Under the pieces are notes generated by a model that ran no database searches, was not told where the DNA came from, and worked only from the letters and a program-made list of their open reading frames with translations. From an uncultured Dehalococcoidia bacterium (GTDB lineage: Bacteria; Chloroflexota; Dehalococcoidia; Lucifugimonadales; CATOSD01), in contig CATOSD010000001.1 of NCBI GenBank assembly GCA_951812395.1, positions 1,116,001 to 1,180,000 of the forward strand: a stretch of DNA of 64,000 nt, written 5' to 3'. Shown here piece after piece: positions 1 through 11,345 of this stretch. Position 1 is the stretch's first letter; the number at the start of each line of letters is the position of its first letter. The position numbers and the translations under genes were made by a program.

Positions 1-1
1 G

Positions 2-409
2 GCCCGTGAGACCGAGGGCAAGAGCCTGGACGCCGACGTGCTCGCGGCGGGCATAGGCGCGGTGTTCGACTCACCCCTGAAGGGGTTCTACATCGTCGCC
101 GAGGCCGCGGGCGAGGTGGCTGGTAGCTTGCTGCTGACCTACGAGTGGAGCGACTGGCGCGCCGCCACCTTCCTGTGGATACAGAGCGTGTACGTGGACG
201 CGGCATGGCGTCGCCGCGGCGTGTACCGCGCGCTGCACAGCCACGTCGTCGATATGGCCGAGGCGCGCGAGGACGTGTGCGGCGTCCGACTGTACGTGGA
301 GCGCGAAAACACCGTCGCGCAGCAGACCTACGACAGCCTGGGCATGACGCGCTCCCACTACGACATGTTCGAGATAGACTTCGCGTTCCCCGACGACCCC
401 GACTCGTAA
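2..409 (+). CDS. GNAT family N-acetyltransferase (5' end outside window)
   Basis: The reading frame is open to the left edge, so the gene is truncated by the window; the first in-frame GTG at 38 is probably internal. The visible residues follow the GNAT fold: a beta strand with 'YVDAAWRRRGVYRAL', matching the acetyl-CoA pyrophosphate-binding motif A (Q/RxxGxG/A), then 'YVERENTVAQQTYDSLGM', the usual strand 5/alpha 4 block. GNAT proteins transfer an acetyl group from acetyl-CoA to an amine; the substrate cannot be read here. It stops 75 bp before the next gene on the same strand, so the two may be co-transcribed. The family call is firm and the function is not. Confidence 0.85.
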   Translation, partial: ARETEGKSLDADVLAAGIGAVFDSPLKGFYIVAEAAGEVAGSLLLTYEWSDWRAATFLWIQSVYVDAAWRRRGVYRALHSHVVDMAEAREDVCGVRLYVERENTVAQQTYDSLGMTRSHYDMFEIDFAFPDDPDS

Positions 410-484
410 CTCCCCTGACATGATTCCAGACCATCCGACCAGCGGCGTAGCAACACACGAACGACTTTCCAGGAGCGACGCACG

Positions 485-901
485 ATGAACGACTATGTGA
501 AAGACTTCCTGGCCCGCAACCACAACGCGGTCGTGACCACCTTCCGGCGCAGCGGCGCAGCGCAGCTCAGCATTGTGACAGTCGGTGCTTACGGTGGAGG
601 GGCCGCCTTCACGACCACGGAGGGCAGGGCCAAGCTGGCCAATCTCCGGCGCGACCCGCGGTGTTCGATGCTGGTGTCCGCCGCCAACTGGTCAAGCTAC
701 CTCGTCCTCGAAGGCCGCGCTGATGTGCGGGCCGCCGACAACACCGACGCCGACGAGCTGCGCGACGCCCTGCGAGCGGTCTATGTCGCCGCCAGCGGCG
801 CCGAACACCCCAACTGGGAGGAGTACGACCAGGCCATGCGAGAAGACCGCCGCGCCGCCGTCATCGTCGTTCCCGACCGTGTCTACGGCGCCGCACTGTA
901 A
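485..901 (+). CDS. pyridoxamine 5'-phosphate oxidase-fold (PPOX class) flavin/F420-binding protein
   Basis: The 138-residue single-domain protein has the length and pattern of PPOX-class F420/FMN-dependent oxidoreductases. 'NAVVTTFRRSGAAQLSIVTV' starts the split barrel, 'TTTEGRAKLANLRRDPRCSML' is the cofactor phosphate-binding strand-turn, and the C-terminal 'IVVPDRVYGAAL' strand closes the barrel. A Shine-Dalgarno AGGAG lies about 9 bp before the ATG. Relatives reduce small molecules or bind FMN, F420 or haem; the cofactor cannot be chosen from sequence alone. It is followed by a short hairpin-forming repeat. Confidence 0.85.
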   Translation: MNDYVKDFLARNHNAVVTTFRRSGAAQLSIVTVGAYGGGAAFTTTEGRAKLANLRRDPRCSMLVSAANWSSYLVLEGRADVRAADNTDADELRDALRAVYVAASGAEHPNWEEYDQAMREDRRAAVIVVPDRVYGAAL

Positions 902-906
902 CCGAC

Positions 907-947
907 AAGTCCCTTCCCCCTCGCAGGGGGAAGGTTAGGATGGGGGT
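907..947 (+). repeat. 41-bp hairpin-bearing dispersed repeat, copy 1
   Basis: Contains the near-palindrome CCTTCCCCC-TCGCA-GGGGGAAGG followed by GTTAGGATGGGGGT. The same 41 bases recur at 12052-12092 with one mismatch. Both copies lie just after the end of a plus-strand gene, so a role as a transcript-end hairpin or REP-type element is plausible. There is no clear T-tract. Confidence 0.75.
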
Positions 948-1008
948 GAGTCAAGCCACACAACTGTGGCTATTCTCAGTTCCTACTCTTCACTGAGGAG
1001 CACATTTC

Positions 1009-1902
1009 ATGGAAGGCGTATTCGAAAAGAGAGATCCCGCGTTCGATCGCATCATCGGCGACAGCCCGCGCCTCGACCATCTCGCCACGGGGTTCGGCTT
1101 CACCGAGGGCCCCGTCTGGCGCGGCGACCACCTGCTCTTCTCCGACATCCCCAACAGCCGCATCGTTCGCTACGAACTGGCCGAAGAGGGGCCGCGCGTC
1201 ACAACCTTTCGCTATCCCAGCGGCAACTCCAACGGCATGACCCTCGACCGCGAGCGGCGGCTGGTGACCTGCGAGCACACCCACCGCCGCGTGTCGCGCA
1301 CGGGCAACGACGGTCGCCTCACCGTGCTGGCTAGCAGGTACGACGGTCGGCGCTTCAACAGCCCCAACGACGTGGTGGTCAAGTCCGACGGCAGCGTCTA
1401 CTTCACAGATCCGCCGTTCGGCCTGGCCGGACAGGCTCAGGGCAAGGAACAAGAGGTCAACGGCGTCTACCGCGTGTCGCCGGACGGCTCCGAGGTCGCG
1501 CTCGTCGTCTCGGACATGGAGCGCCCGAACGGGCTGGCCTTCTCCCCTGACGAGCGGATTCTGTACGTCGACGACTCCGCGCGCGGCCACATCCTGGCGT
1601 TCGACGTGCAGAGCGACGGCTCGCTCAGCGGCAGCCGCGTGTTCGCCGTGCTCGAGTCTTCTGGTGAGGCGGGCGTCCCGGACGGCATGAAGCTCGACGT
1701 GGAGGGCAACGTCTACTGTACGGGGCCCGGCGGCGTGTGGGTGCTGGACCCGGCGGCGCGTGTGCTCGGCCGCATTATGCCCCCCGAGATTCCGGCCAAC
1801 TGCGCCTGGGGCGACTCCGACCTGCGCGGCCTCTACCTCACGGCCCGCACCGGCCTCTACCGCGTCCGCCTCGCCGTAGCCGGCGCCAATGCAGGCGGCT
1901 AG
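1009..1902 (+). CDS. SMP-30/gluconolactonase/LRE family protein
   Basis: This 297-residue protein has the six-bladed propeller pattern of the SMP-30 family. 'GFGFTEGPVWRGDHLLFSD' holds the metal-binding glutamate near the N-terminus, 'PSGNSNGMTLD' and 'FNSPNDVVVKSDGSVYFTDP' carry the conserved Asn/Asp ligands, and 'GVPDGMKLDVEGNVYCTGPGG' the late Asp. Family members are divalent-metal lactonases that open sugar lactones or related cyclic esters. The ATG at 1009 gives the usual N-terminus; no signal peptide is visible. Its neighbours do not reveal the substrate. Confidence 0.9.
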   Translation: MEGVFEKRDPAFDRIIGDSPRLDHLATGFGFTEGPVWRGDHLLFSDIPNSRIVRYELAEEGPRVTTFRYPSGNSNGMTLDRERRLVTCEHTHRRVSRTGNDGRLTVLASRYDGRRFNSPNDVVVKSDGSVYFTDPPFGLAGQAQGKEQEVNGVYRVSPDGSEVALVVSDMERPNGLAFSPDERILYVDDSARGHILAFDVQSDGSLSGSRVFAVLESSGEAGVPDGMKLDVEGNVYCTGPGGVWVLDPAARVLGRIMPPEIPANCAWGDSDLRGLYLTARTGLYRVRLAVAGANAGG

Positions 1903-1909
1903 GACGGCC

Positions 1910-2674
1910 CTATCTCCCCAACCGGCTGAAGCAGGCGATGCAGGGGCATTGCGAATCAGCTGTCAGATGGGCCAGCCCATGAACAACGCTTTCTTCACGG
2001 TCAAATTTCAAGGCTATTCGATCAAAGTCTCCCGTGTGCTTGCCGTGGTACCTGCCACAAATGGCATTGGCGTAGAAATCAGCGTCTTGAAGGAGTCTCG
2101 TTTCGCGAGCTGGCGCGAACAATGGCACATCCGCGACATTGTGCAATGAGCGCCAACGGGTGCCGCTTGTCCTAAGACGCTGTCCCAAAGCACCAATCGC
2201 CTTCTGGTAGTTCGATTCGGCGAGTACGACCAACCCCCGCTGTTCCTCACCACCCTGTCGCAGTGCATTGCGGTTGGCACGGCTGAGGAAAAGATCGAAA
2301 CGACTTATCAAGTCTTCGAAGGCCATATCATAAGGGCCTTCGTCTCTAATCTCCGCGAATCTCTTCTCAATAGCACACCCAAACAAAACGCCCTGCCGGT
2401 TGCGAGTTATCTCGTAGACCCGGTCCTTTAGTTCTATTCGTTGCTGATTGGAATGCTCGTCCCATGGCTGCTCAACAGTCTGACCTTCCCGAACCCTGAG
2501 CCTTGCGGCATGGAAGAATACCCGGCCAGTTTCCCTTGGGAAGTACTCCGTCTGCAGCGCGTCGAAGTCCTGACTTAACAAGTGGATTTCCCGCTCAAAC
2601 ACAGCAAGGCCACCTAGCACAAAGTAGGTGGCCTCTCCCTGGGTACCGGACTCGTCCAAACAGAGTACGAACAT
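1910..2674 (-). CDS. DUF3800 domain-containing protein
   Basis: The protein begins 'MFVLCLDESGTQGEATYFVLGGLAVF', the diagnostic DUF3800 start with an early acidic 'DESG' motif, and has the later '(V)FHAARLR' and 'LQDADFYANAICGRYHG' segments that carry the remaining acidic residues. A longer frame begins at a GTG at 2710, but the extra 12 residues lack family similarity, so the ATG at 2674 is preferred. DUF3800 is thought to have an RNase H-like fold and often sits in mobile or defence regions, but no activity is established. It converges with the SMP-30 gene, the two stops lying 8 bp apart. Confidence 0.8.
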   Translation of the reverse strand: MFVLCLDESGTQGEATYFVLGGLAVFEREIHLLSQDFDALQTEYFPRETGRVFFHAARLRVREGQTVEQPWDEHSNQQRIELKDRVYEITRNRQGVLFGCAIEKRFAEIRDEGPYDMAFEDLISRFDLFLSRANRNALRQGGEEQRGLVVLAESNYQKAIGALGQRLRTSGTRWRSLHNVADVPLFAPARETRLLQDADFYANAICGRYHGKHTGDFDRIALKFDREESVVHGLAHLTADSQCPCIACFSRLGR

Positions 2675-2860
2675 TTCAGGCGCAGTCAGCGGGGGGCAAC
2701 GCCCCCACACGGGCTTAGCTCGCAGCCCTGCCGACTAACTACACATTATGGTTTCGTGCCGAAACTGGCAATACCTGCCGCGACTTTACAACGGTTCACG
2801 CTTGCCCCAATCGACTCAGAGCGCCATCCCAGTCGATGGCTGGAGAGGCGATCATGCCCT

Positions 2861-3043
2861 CTAAGGCGAAGCCCTGAATACGTGCGACACCCTGCTCGAC
2901 GACAGGTCCGTCTCCGCCAGCTTCTGCCCGCTCTCAGTCATCTTCTGCACTTCCGGCAGGATGATGTCTAACTCCTCGTCAGATAGCGGAATCAGCCCCA
3001 TCTCGTCGATCATACGCTTTAGCGTTTCCTTGGTTACCGCCAT
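2861..3043 (-). CDS. small GatC/AtzG-like partner subunit of an amidase
   Basis: This 60-residue helical protein starts 'MAVTKETLKRMIDEMGL' and contains 'LSDEELDIILPEVQKM', resembling the GatC/AtzG type of small subunits that wrap an amidase. The start is fixed by a strong GGAGG 6 bp upstream of the ATG at 3043. It follows the amidase gene on the same strand after about 36 bp, so the two are probably translated from one message as a complex. The short C-terminal 'SRVSHVFRASP' matches the GatC 'xVFR' end. The GatC-like role is inferred from size, pattern and position. Confidence 0.65.
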   Translation of the reverse strand: MAVTKETLKRMIDEMGLIPLSDEELDIILPEVQKMTESGQKLAETDLSSSRVSHVFRASP

Positions 3044-3079
3044 GGTGCTCCTCCCTGGCCCGCTGCACACGCTGCAGTC

Positions 3080-4528
3080 TTACGCAAGCGCGGTCTCTAC
3101 CGCCGGCGGCGCCGACCGCCCCTGGCCCGCGCTGCTCTCGTAGCGGTGGGCCACCCGATACAGCAGGCTCTCCTCCCACGGCCGGCCATACAGCTGCAGC
3201 CCGATGGGCATCCCCGCGCTCGAGAATCCGCACGGTACTGACAGCCCGGGCACGCCGACGAGATTGCCAGGGCTCGTGTTGCGCCCCATCACCGCGGACG
3301 AGCTCTCCAGCGAGTCCACCCTAACATCAGAGTCGCCCAGCGTGATCGACGTGTCGTCGAAGCGCCACGCCGGGGCCGGCGTGGTGGGCGTGACCAGGAA
3401 ATCAACCTCGTTCATCACTTTCAGCCACTCCCTTTGGATGAGCCGCCGCGCCTGCTGCGCCCTCACATGGTCTTTCGCGAGCACAAACTGGCCGCTCAGC
3501 ATCCTGTGGCGCTCCTCCGGGCTGAAGTTCTCCCGCGCCTCCCGGAGCTGGTCCTCGTACGCCACGATCGAGTTGGCCCTCGATGCCGCCTGCACCAGCG
3601 GAAGCAGCTCTAGGCGCTTCATCTCGACCGGCCGCGCCTCGACTCCGAACTCCTCCAGTACCGCGATGGCCCGGGACACCGCCTCCGCGACCTCGGTGTC
3701 CAGCGGCTCGTAGAAGTAGTTCTCTGGTATGCCCATCGCCAGGCCCCGGATGTCCCTATCCAGCGCGCCCTCATAGTCGTCCACGGCCACCGGCACGGTC
3801 GATGGGTCCAGCGGCTCGTCGCCCGCGATGGCGCTCAACACGATAGCGTTGTCCCGCACGCAGCGCGTGTGTGGGCCAACGTGGAAGTTCGCGGGATCAA
3901 CTCCCTCCAGGCAGCCCAGGTTACTGACCCGTCCATAAGTCGCCTTCATGCCGACGACGCCGCACACCGCCGACGGCTGGCGCACCGAGCCGCCGCCGTC
4001 CGTTCCCAGCGACGCGAACGTGACGTAGGCCGCGACGTTGGCCGCCGACCCGCCGCTCGACTCTCCCGCGTACCGCTCCGTGTCCCACGGATTGCGCACC
4101 CTGCCGAACCACGGATTGTCGCTCAGGAAACCGGCGCCTATCTCGTGCATGTTCTCCTTGCCGAGTATCACCGCGCCCGCCGACCTTATACGGCTGACCA
4201 CCGGCGCGTCCTCGGCCGGTACGTAGTCCGCCAGCGCCTTGCTTCCGTCGGTCGTGAGCACGCCCTTGGTCAGCAGCATATCCTTCAGACCCACCGGGAT
4301 CCCGTGCAATGGGCCGAGCCATTCTCCGCGCATCAGCATGCTCTCCAGCTTCTGCGCCTGGCGCAGCGCGAGCTCGGGCGTGAGCGTGATGAACGACTTG
4401 AGGACAGGCTGCAGACGCTCCGCGTGGTCTATCGCCGCACGCGTCAATTCGACGGGCGACAACTCGCGGGACTTGACTAGGGGAGCTATCTCGTGGATGT
4501 GGTAGGACAGGGGGCCTAGTTCACTCAT
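3080..4528 (-). CDS. amidase signature family hydrolase
   Basis: The 482-residue enzyme carries the amidase signature. The Lys of 'PVGLKDMLLTKG' and the two Ser in 'GESSGGSAANVAAYV' and 'SLGTDGGGSVRQPSAVCG' form the Ser-cisSer-Lys triad. The C-terminal half has the usual 'PGLSVPCGFSSAGMPIGLQLYG' block. The ATG at 4528 (MSELGPLSYH) is chosen over the longer GTG frame at 4576 because the first 16 residues are not amidase-like. Family members hydrolyse amides, including carbamates, aryl amides and Asn/Gln-tRNA intermediates. The paired short subunit suggests a GatA/AtzE-like heteromer, but no GatB is present here. Confidence 0.9.
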   Translation of the reverse strand: MSELGPLSYHIHEIAPLVKSRELSPVELTRAAIDHAERLQPVLKSFITLTPELALRQAQKLESMLMRGEWLGPLHGIPVGLKDMLLTKGVLTTDGSKALADYVPAEDAPVVSRIRSAGAVILGKENMHEIGAGFLSDNPWFGRVRNPWDTERYAGESSGGSAANVAAYVTFASLGTDGGGSVRQPSAVCGVVGMKATYGRVSNLGCLEGVDPANFHVGPHTRCVRDNAIVLSAIAGDEPLDPSTVPVAVDDYEGALDRDIRGLAMGIPENYFYEPLDTEVAEAVSRAIAVLEEFGVEARPVEMKRLELLPLVQAASRANSIVAYEDQLREARENFSPEERHRMLSGQFVLAKDHVRAQQARRLIQREWLKVMNEVDFLVTPTTPAPAWRFDDTSITLGDSDVRVDSLESSSAVMGRNTSPGNLVGVPGLSVPCGFSSAGMPIGLQLYGRPWEESLLYRVAHRYESSAGQGRSAPPAVETALA

Positions 4529-4612
4529 AGAGCCATCCTTTCGTCGGCATCCGCGCCAATGGCTGGAAGTTAGCACTCGCCCGATGGCGTGTCAAACGAC
4601 GGCGGCGCCGAG

Positions 4613-5271
4613 AGCCTGTTTCAGATTGCCAGGTGCGCCCAAGACCGGCTCCATCGCGAACAGCCTGCCCCCGCGCCCAACTCTGGACCTACGGCCACCG
4701 CCTTGCGTTCGCCATATTGCTCAGCCAATGTCCCCCGCACGCGCCAACGCTCATCCCGGCCGCACACCAGCGCCCACACACGACCCATTCGCGCTCACAT
4801 ACCCCGAAAAAAGCGTCACTCTCGCGCGTCACCCGCCCCCAGCCCAGCCCCATCCAATCCCGCTAACGTCCCATCTCTTCGCCACGCCTGCGCCATTTCT
4901 CCCCACTAATCCGCCCCCAATCCCGCAATCTCGCCAGCACTCTAGAAATGCACGTACATACGTGCTACCCTCGCCCAGGCTAGGGATCCGACTCCGCGGC
5001 CCGGAATCCCTCCTCCCAAACGGGACAAGGCCCAGGCATCCTTAAAGGAAAGGGCGTCGAAAACTGGCCACCGGCCACCGACGCCCTCCTGTCCTACTCT
5101 GTCGCGTAATGCCACTTCCGTGTCCCAAAAACCCGCGTCCGGCATTACGGACTTGGGCGGGGCCGGCGACGCTCTCAGCTAGGAGGAGCACAGAATGTCG
5201 CAGAAACTAACAGATTTCCCACATTCGCGGGAATAGCGGTGTCGGAGCCGCCAGGCAATCTGAAACAGGCT
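4613..5271 (+). repeat. 659-bp non-coding element with terminal inverted repeats, copy A
   Basis: Both ends carry the same ~21-bp inverted sequence: AGCCTGTTTCAGATTGCCAGG at 4613-4633 and its near reverse complement at 5251-5271. The whole 659 bp is similar to the reverse complement of 37000-37658, including the distinctive 'ACCCCGAAAAAA', 'CCAATCCC..CAATCTCGCCA' and 'GTGCTACCCTCGCC' blocks. The open frames inside are proline- and arginine-rich and show no protein-like pattern, so it looks like a MITE or a structural/regulatory repeat. It fills most of the 877-bp gap before uvrA. A 16-bp palindrome (GCACGTACATACGTGC) lies at 4951-4966. Confidence 0.75.
4954..5000 (+). other. conserved intergenic core motif, copy 1 (upstream of uvrA)
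   Basis: A GTACATacGTGCTAccCT...GGGAtcc.aCtCCGCGG block. Recognisable versions occur at 11003-11046 (before comB), 29566-29610 (before ftsH) and, reversed, 37274-37323 (inside element copy B). Function unknown; see the finding on this motif. Confidence 0.5.
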
Positions 5272-5405
5272 TCGGCGCCCAGCCTGGAACGGCGCGGTTG
5301 ACGGAGCCTGGCCACTTCCGGCTGGGCGATTCGGTGGTAGAATGTTCTGGCGGACCGCGGGAGGCGTGGTCCCGTGAATACCGGGCCGACGGAGGACCAT
5401 CCACG

Positions 5406-8303
<2,898 letters not shown>

Positions 8304-8308
8304 TTCGC

Positions 8309-9112
8309 CTAGGCGACGTCCCCGCCGACCGCCAGTCGCCGCTTCGCATCCTGCCACAGGCGCTCCTTGTCGTCCAGCGGCAGCGCCTCGAACGACAGCC
8401 CCCGGTCGCGGCACATCCGCTCCATCAGCGCGAACCGCTGGTAAAAGCGCGCGTTCGCCTGCCGCAGCGCGCCTTCCGCGTCGAAGTCGAGCCAGCGCGC
8501 CGCGTTCACCGCCGCGAACAGCACGTCGCCGAACTCGGCCTCGCGTTCGGCGGCGGTCTCGCTCTCCGCCAGCTCGCCGACCTCCTCGGCCAGCTTGTCC
8601 AGCACGCCGGACACGTCGTCCCAGTCGAAGCCCGCGTGGCCGGCGCGCTGCTGCAGCGCCTGCGCTTGGGCCAGCGCGGGCATGCTCTTCGGCACGCCGT
8701 CCAGAATCGACTCGCCCGCCTCCCGCCGCTCGCTGCGCTTGATGGCCTGCCAGTTGGCCATCACCTCGTCGGCGTCGTCCGCGTCGGCGTCTCCAAACAC
8801 GTGCGGATGGCGACGGCGGAGCTTGTCGATGAGCCCGCCGAACACGTCCTGCGCCGTGAACTCTTCGCGCTCGCGGCCGATGTCCAGCTGGAACAGCAAG
8901 TGAAGCACCACGTCGCCCAACTCCTCCACCACGCCTCCCACGTCCCCGCTGTCAATTGCCTCCGCAAGCTCGTAGCACTCCTCCAGAAACTGCGACTTCA
9001 GGTCCTCACGCGTCTGGCCTCTGTCCCACGGGCAGCCGTCCGGACCGCGCAGGCGACGCAAAATCGCCGACGCGCCATCGAAGTCGAGTGTGTAGTCGTC
9101 TGTGCCGCTCAT
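8309..9112 (-). CDS. mazG: nucleoside triphosphate pyrophosphohydrolase MazG
   Basis: MazG hydrolyses non-canonical or excess NTPs to NMP and pyrophosphate. Two MazG domains are visible in 267 residues. The first has 'GCPWDRGQTREDLKSQFLEECYELAEAI' (the EExxE metal site) and 'VEELGDVVLHLLFQLDI'; the second has 'EEVGELAESE' and 'EFGDVLFAAVNAARWL'. The ATG at 9112 has an AGGAG 2-6 bp upstream, better than the GTG at 9148. It converges on uvrA with only 5 bp between the stops, which is odd in that no terminator separates them. Confidence 0.96.
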   Translation of the reverse strand: MSGTDDYTLDFDGASAILRRLRGPDGCPWDRGQTREDLKSQFLEECYELAEAIDSGDVGGVVEELGDVVLHLLFQLDIGREREEFTAQDVFGGLIDKLRRRHPHVFGDADADDADEVMANWQAIKRSERREAGESILDGVPKSMPALAQAQALQQRAGHAGFDWDDVSGVLDKLAEEVGELAESETAAEREAEFGDVLFAAVNAARWLDFDAEGALRQANARFYQRFALMERMCRDRGLSFEALPLDDKERLWQDAKRRLAVGGDVA

Positions 9113-9286
9113 ATGCTCCTCCGGGCCGTGCTGGCAATGGGCCGACACGCCAAAATCTGCCTGACTGGCCCCGCGTAGATGCTACCACACCGTGCGGGGC
9201 GGAACGGTGGAGTGCGGCGCGTCGTTGCATAGCGCGGACCGCAAAGCTGCTATCATGGCCTCACACCATCGAAGGGAGCAGTCGAC

Positions 9287-10063
9287 ATAGAATCATCAGG
9301 AAGAAGGCGTGCGGCATCATGGCTGAAAGCGCTGGCGACTGCGTTGTTCGTGGCCGCTGTGCCGGTGTTTCTCATCGCCGGCAGCGTGCGCTTGGTCATC
9401 AACGCTCCCGCCCTGTACAGCTACGGCTTCGACAGGTACAACATCACGGCCTACACCGGCATCGAGCGCGACAACCTGCTCGATGTCGCCGCGCGCATCC
9501 GTACCTACTTCAACGACGACTCCGAGTACTTGATAGTGCCCACCACCGTGCGAGGTGTGCAGGTGCCCAGCCTGTACAACGAGCGTGAGATACTTCACAT
9601 GCGCGACGTGAAGGGTCTGGTGCGTGGCGTGTACTGGGTGCAGGAGGCGTCGGGACTGTACCTTCTGGCGTTCGCAGCCTTCGGACTCGCACTCTACCGT
9701 CGGCCGTTCCTCGCGCGGCTGGCCCGGTACGCCGGCTACGGCGGCGGCCTGACGCTGGGCATCGTGCTGCTGGCGGGCCTCGGGTCGCTCGTCGGATTCG
9801 ACAGGCTCTTCCTCGCCTTCCACCTCGTCAGCTTCGCCAACGACCTCTGGCAGCTCGACCCGACCCGCGACTACCTGTTAGCTATGTTCCCCGAAGCCTT
9901 CTTCTTCGACGCCACCATGCTCATAGCCCTCTCGGCGTCTGTGCAGGCGCTCGTGCTGGTCGCCATCGCGGCGTTTCTGCCCCGGTGGTGGCAGCCCCGA
10001 GAACCTGGCGCGGAAGACTCGACCGCATGGGAGGGCGTCACACGCTCTCCACGAAGCTCGTGA
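9287..10063 (+). CDS. TIGR01906-type integral membrane protein (start uncertain, possibly ATA)
   Basis: The protein has the layout of the TIGR01906/DUF1461 family: an N-terminal membrane segment ending 'LIAGSVRLVINAP', then 'YGFDRYNITAYTGIERDNLL', an extracytoplasmic region with 'LYNEREILHMRDVK', and three further membrane helices. The family's function is unknown. The only Shine-Dalgarno-like sequence (GGAG at 9276-9279) points to an ATA at 9287, which would give a basic 'RRRAA' segment before helix 1; the first conventional starts are a TTG at 9344 and later GTGs, without a good ribosome site. A possible -10 (TATCAT) lies at 9251. Confidence 0.82.
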   Translation: MESSGRRRAASWLKALATALFVAAVPVFLIAGSVRLVINAPALYSYGFDRYNITAYTGIERDNLLDVAARIRTYFNDDSEYLIVPTTVRGVQVPSLYNEREILHMRDVKGLVRGVYWVQEASGLYLLAFAAFGLALYRRPFLARLARYAGYGGGLTLGIVLLAGLGSLVGFDRLFLAFHLVSFANDLWQLDPTRDYLLAMFPEAFFFDATMLIALSASVQALVLVAIAAFLPRWWQPREPGAEDSTAWEGVTRSPRSS

Positions 10064-10065
10064 GC

Positions 10066-10500
10066 CTAAACCCGCGCCGTAGGACAATCGCAGCCGTCGG
10101 CCGCCTCCCCCGGCGAAAAGTCCTCCAGTGTGGCGAGCAAATCATTCGCCACGATAAGCGCGAACACTACAAGCTGATCGATGTTAAGCGTCCGTTGATC
10201 GATCTGGACCGTTCGCTTTAGCTCATAGTCGGCGGCGTTGCGCATTTGCCGCATGCTGTTCAATTTTAGCGCTATGTCCCTCTCGCCAGTTCCTGGTTTA
10301 CCACCTAAACGATGAACAAGTGCTATGTGCCTACCGTTTCTTGGGAGCGGCGCGTCTTCTGGATACTCTCTGAAGTAACGGCAGCAGATTTCGTGGTGCA
10401 GCCCGTAATATAGCCGGCTGACGGCGGTCCGGCGCTCGGCCTCCGAGCTTGCGAACTCTGCCAGCCGCAGCCCGAGTCGGTAGAACTCGAGCGGCCTCAT
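10066..10500 (-). CDS. HEPN-like small helical protein
   Basis: This 144-residue helical protein has features of HEPN domains, especially the UPF0332-like type: 'SRLYYGLHHEICCRYF' early, and a later 'MRQMRNAADYELKRTV', matching the R-x-x-ADY motif that replaces the RX4-6H ribonuclease motif in that branch. Its start overlaps the stop of the upstream gene by 4 bp (ATGA), so the two are translationally coupled. HEPN proteins are often RNase toxins or nucleic-acid-binding partners in two-gene systems. Whether this one cuts RNA cannot be told; the canonical His is not evident. Confidence 0.55.
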   Translation of the reverse strand: MRPLEFYRLGLRLAEFASSEAERRTAVSRLYYGLHHEICCRYFREYPEDAPLPRNGRHIALVHRLGGKPGTGERDIALKLNSMRQMRNAADYELKRTVQIDQRTLNIDQLVVFALIVANDLLATLEDFSPGEAADGCDCPTARV

Positions 10501-10841
10501 ATGCGAAGAGGATATATCGAGAAAAAGATCGTCTTGCCGTAATCCGCTTTCTGGGCATCGGTCCAGGATGCCTCCAGCTCCAATTCCGCTTCAACAATCG
10601 CCTTCCCTGCTCGCGACCACTCGTACCGGTCAATGTCCGCAACGAAAGTGACGTCTAGCATTGGAGGCGCAGGCTCCCAATGGTTGTTGTCAACGTCCAC
10701 TGTTGCCGACCTGAGAGCCGTCCCTAATTCCCTGCGGCCGATCTTAAAGAGGCTCTCGAGGACATACTGTCGAAAGGGCGTGAGAAGCTCCTTCGCCTCC
10801 AGAGTGTATTCGAGCTGAACCGTCTTGTTTTTGGAAGTCAT
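10497..10841 (-). CDS. uncharacterised partner of the HEPN-like gene
   Basis: I do not recognise this 114-residue protein. It starts at the ATG at 10841 behind 'AAAGGCGAC'; a GTG frame extends to 10904 without support. It has strand-rich segments ('KTVQLEYTLEAKELLTPF', 'APPMLDVTFVADIDRYEW') and an acidic helix 'AIVEAELELEASWTDAQKA', ending 'IFFSIYPLRI'. It is first in a two-gene unit and overlaps the HEPN-like gene by 4 bp. No nucleotidyltransferase (MNT) GSx10DxD motif is visible, so this is not the standard HEPN/MNT pair. It could be a cognate antitoxin or a scaffold. Confidence 0.6.
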   Translation of the reverse strand: MTSKNKTVQLEYTLEAKELLTPFRQYVLESLFKIGRRELGTALRSATVDVDNNHWEPAPPMLDVTFVADIDRYEWSRAGKAIVEAELELEASWTDAQKADYGKTIFFSIYPLRI

Positions 10842-11002
10842 ACTTAGTCGCCTTTGATCACATGGAGATGATTGTGCTCCTAGTTTCTTGGATACAGTTT
10901 CCAAGTGTCAAGCCGCCTCGAGTCCAGGCTGCTAGTCTCAATCCCGCAGCCGCCGGCCGGACTAGAACCACTACGATTCCGCCAACCCCCATTGACCCCA
11001 GC

Positions 11003-11046
11003 GCACATCCGTGCTACTCTCTCCTCGACGAGGGACTGACCCCACC
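11003..11046 (+). other. conserved intergenic core motif, copy 2 (upstream of comB)
   Basis: GCACATccGTGCTActCT...GAGGGACtgACCCCACC, matching the core of the 659-bp element. The 504-bp gap 10842-11345 holds no gene: it contains this motif, a GGAAC-rich stretch at 11190-11220 (three spaced GGAACxAAAxGGAAC units) and the comB promoter. The GGAAC stretch is echoed at 29747-29762 before ftsH. Confidence 0.45.
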
Positions 11047-11253
11047 TGCCCGCGAACGCCAAAGCAGCCTCCTGGACCCCTGGCAGCCTGTCCCGCCTCC
11101 GTGCCATCCCGGCAAACCCAGGCTCCCCTAGGTCACGCCGGCGTCCCGACCCGACACCGCTGGCCACCCGTTCCAGCTAGGGATCCGGAACAAATGGAAC
11201 GAAACGGAACAAAATGGAACAGACTCTTCGAAACCGCCCCCGCTCGAGGCCGT

Positions 11254-11282
11254 TTGATTGAGTGAGGGGCCTCGCCTATAAT
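11254..11282 (+). promoter_or_regulatory. sigma-70-type promoter for comB
   Basis: TTGATT (11254-11259), a 17-bp spacer and a perfect TATAAT (11277-11282), 64 bp before the ATG of the next gene. Four of six bases match in the -35 box and all six in the -10. Confidence 0.65.
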
Positions 11283-11345
11283 TCCCGTGGCGAGCGACAA
11301 TAGCACCGGCAACAGCCGCTATTCGAACGAAACGGACGGTAGAGT

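Noticed and set aside
4584-5145. Plus- and minus-strand open frames inside the 659-bp element
   Set aside because: Extremely proline/arginine/serine-rich, not conserved between the two element copies, and without starts or ribosome sites.
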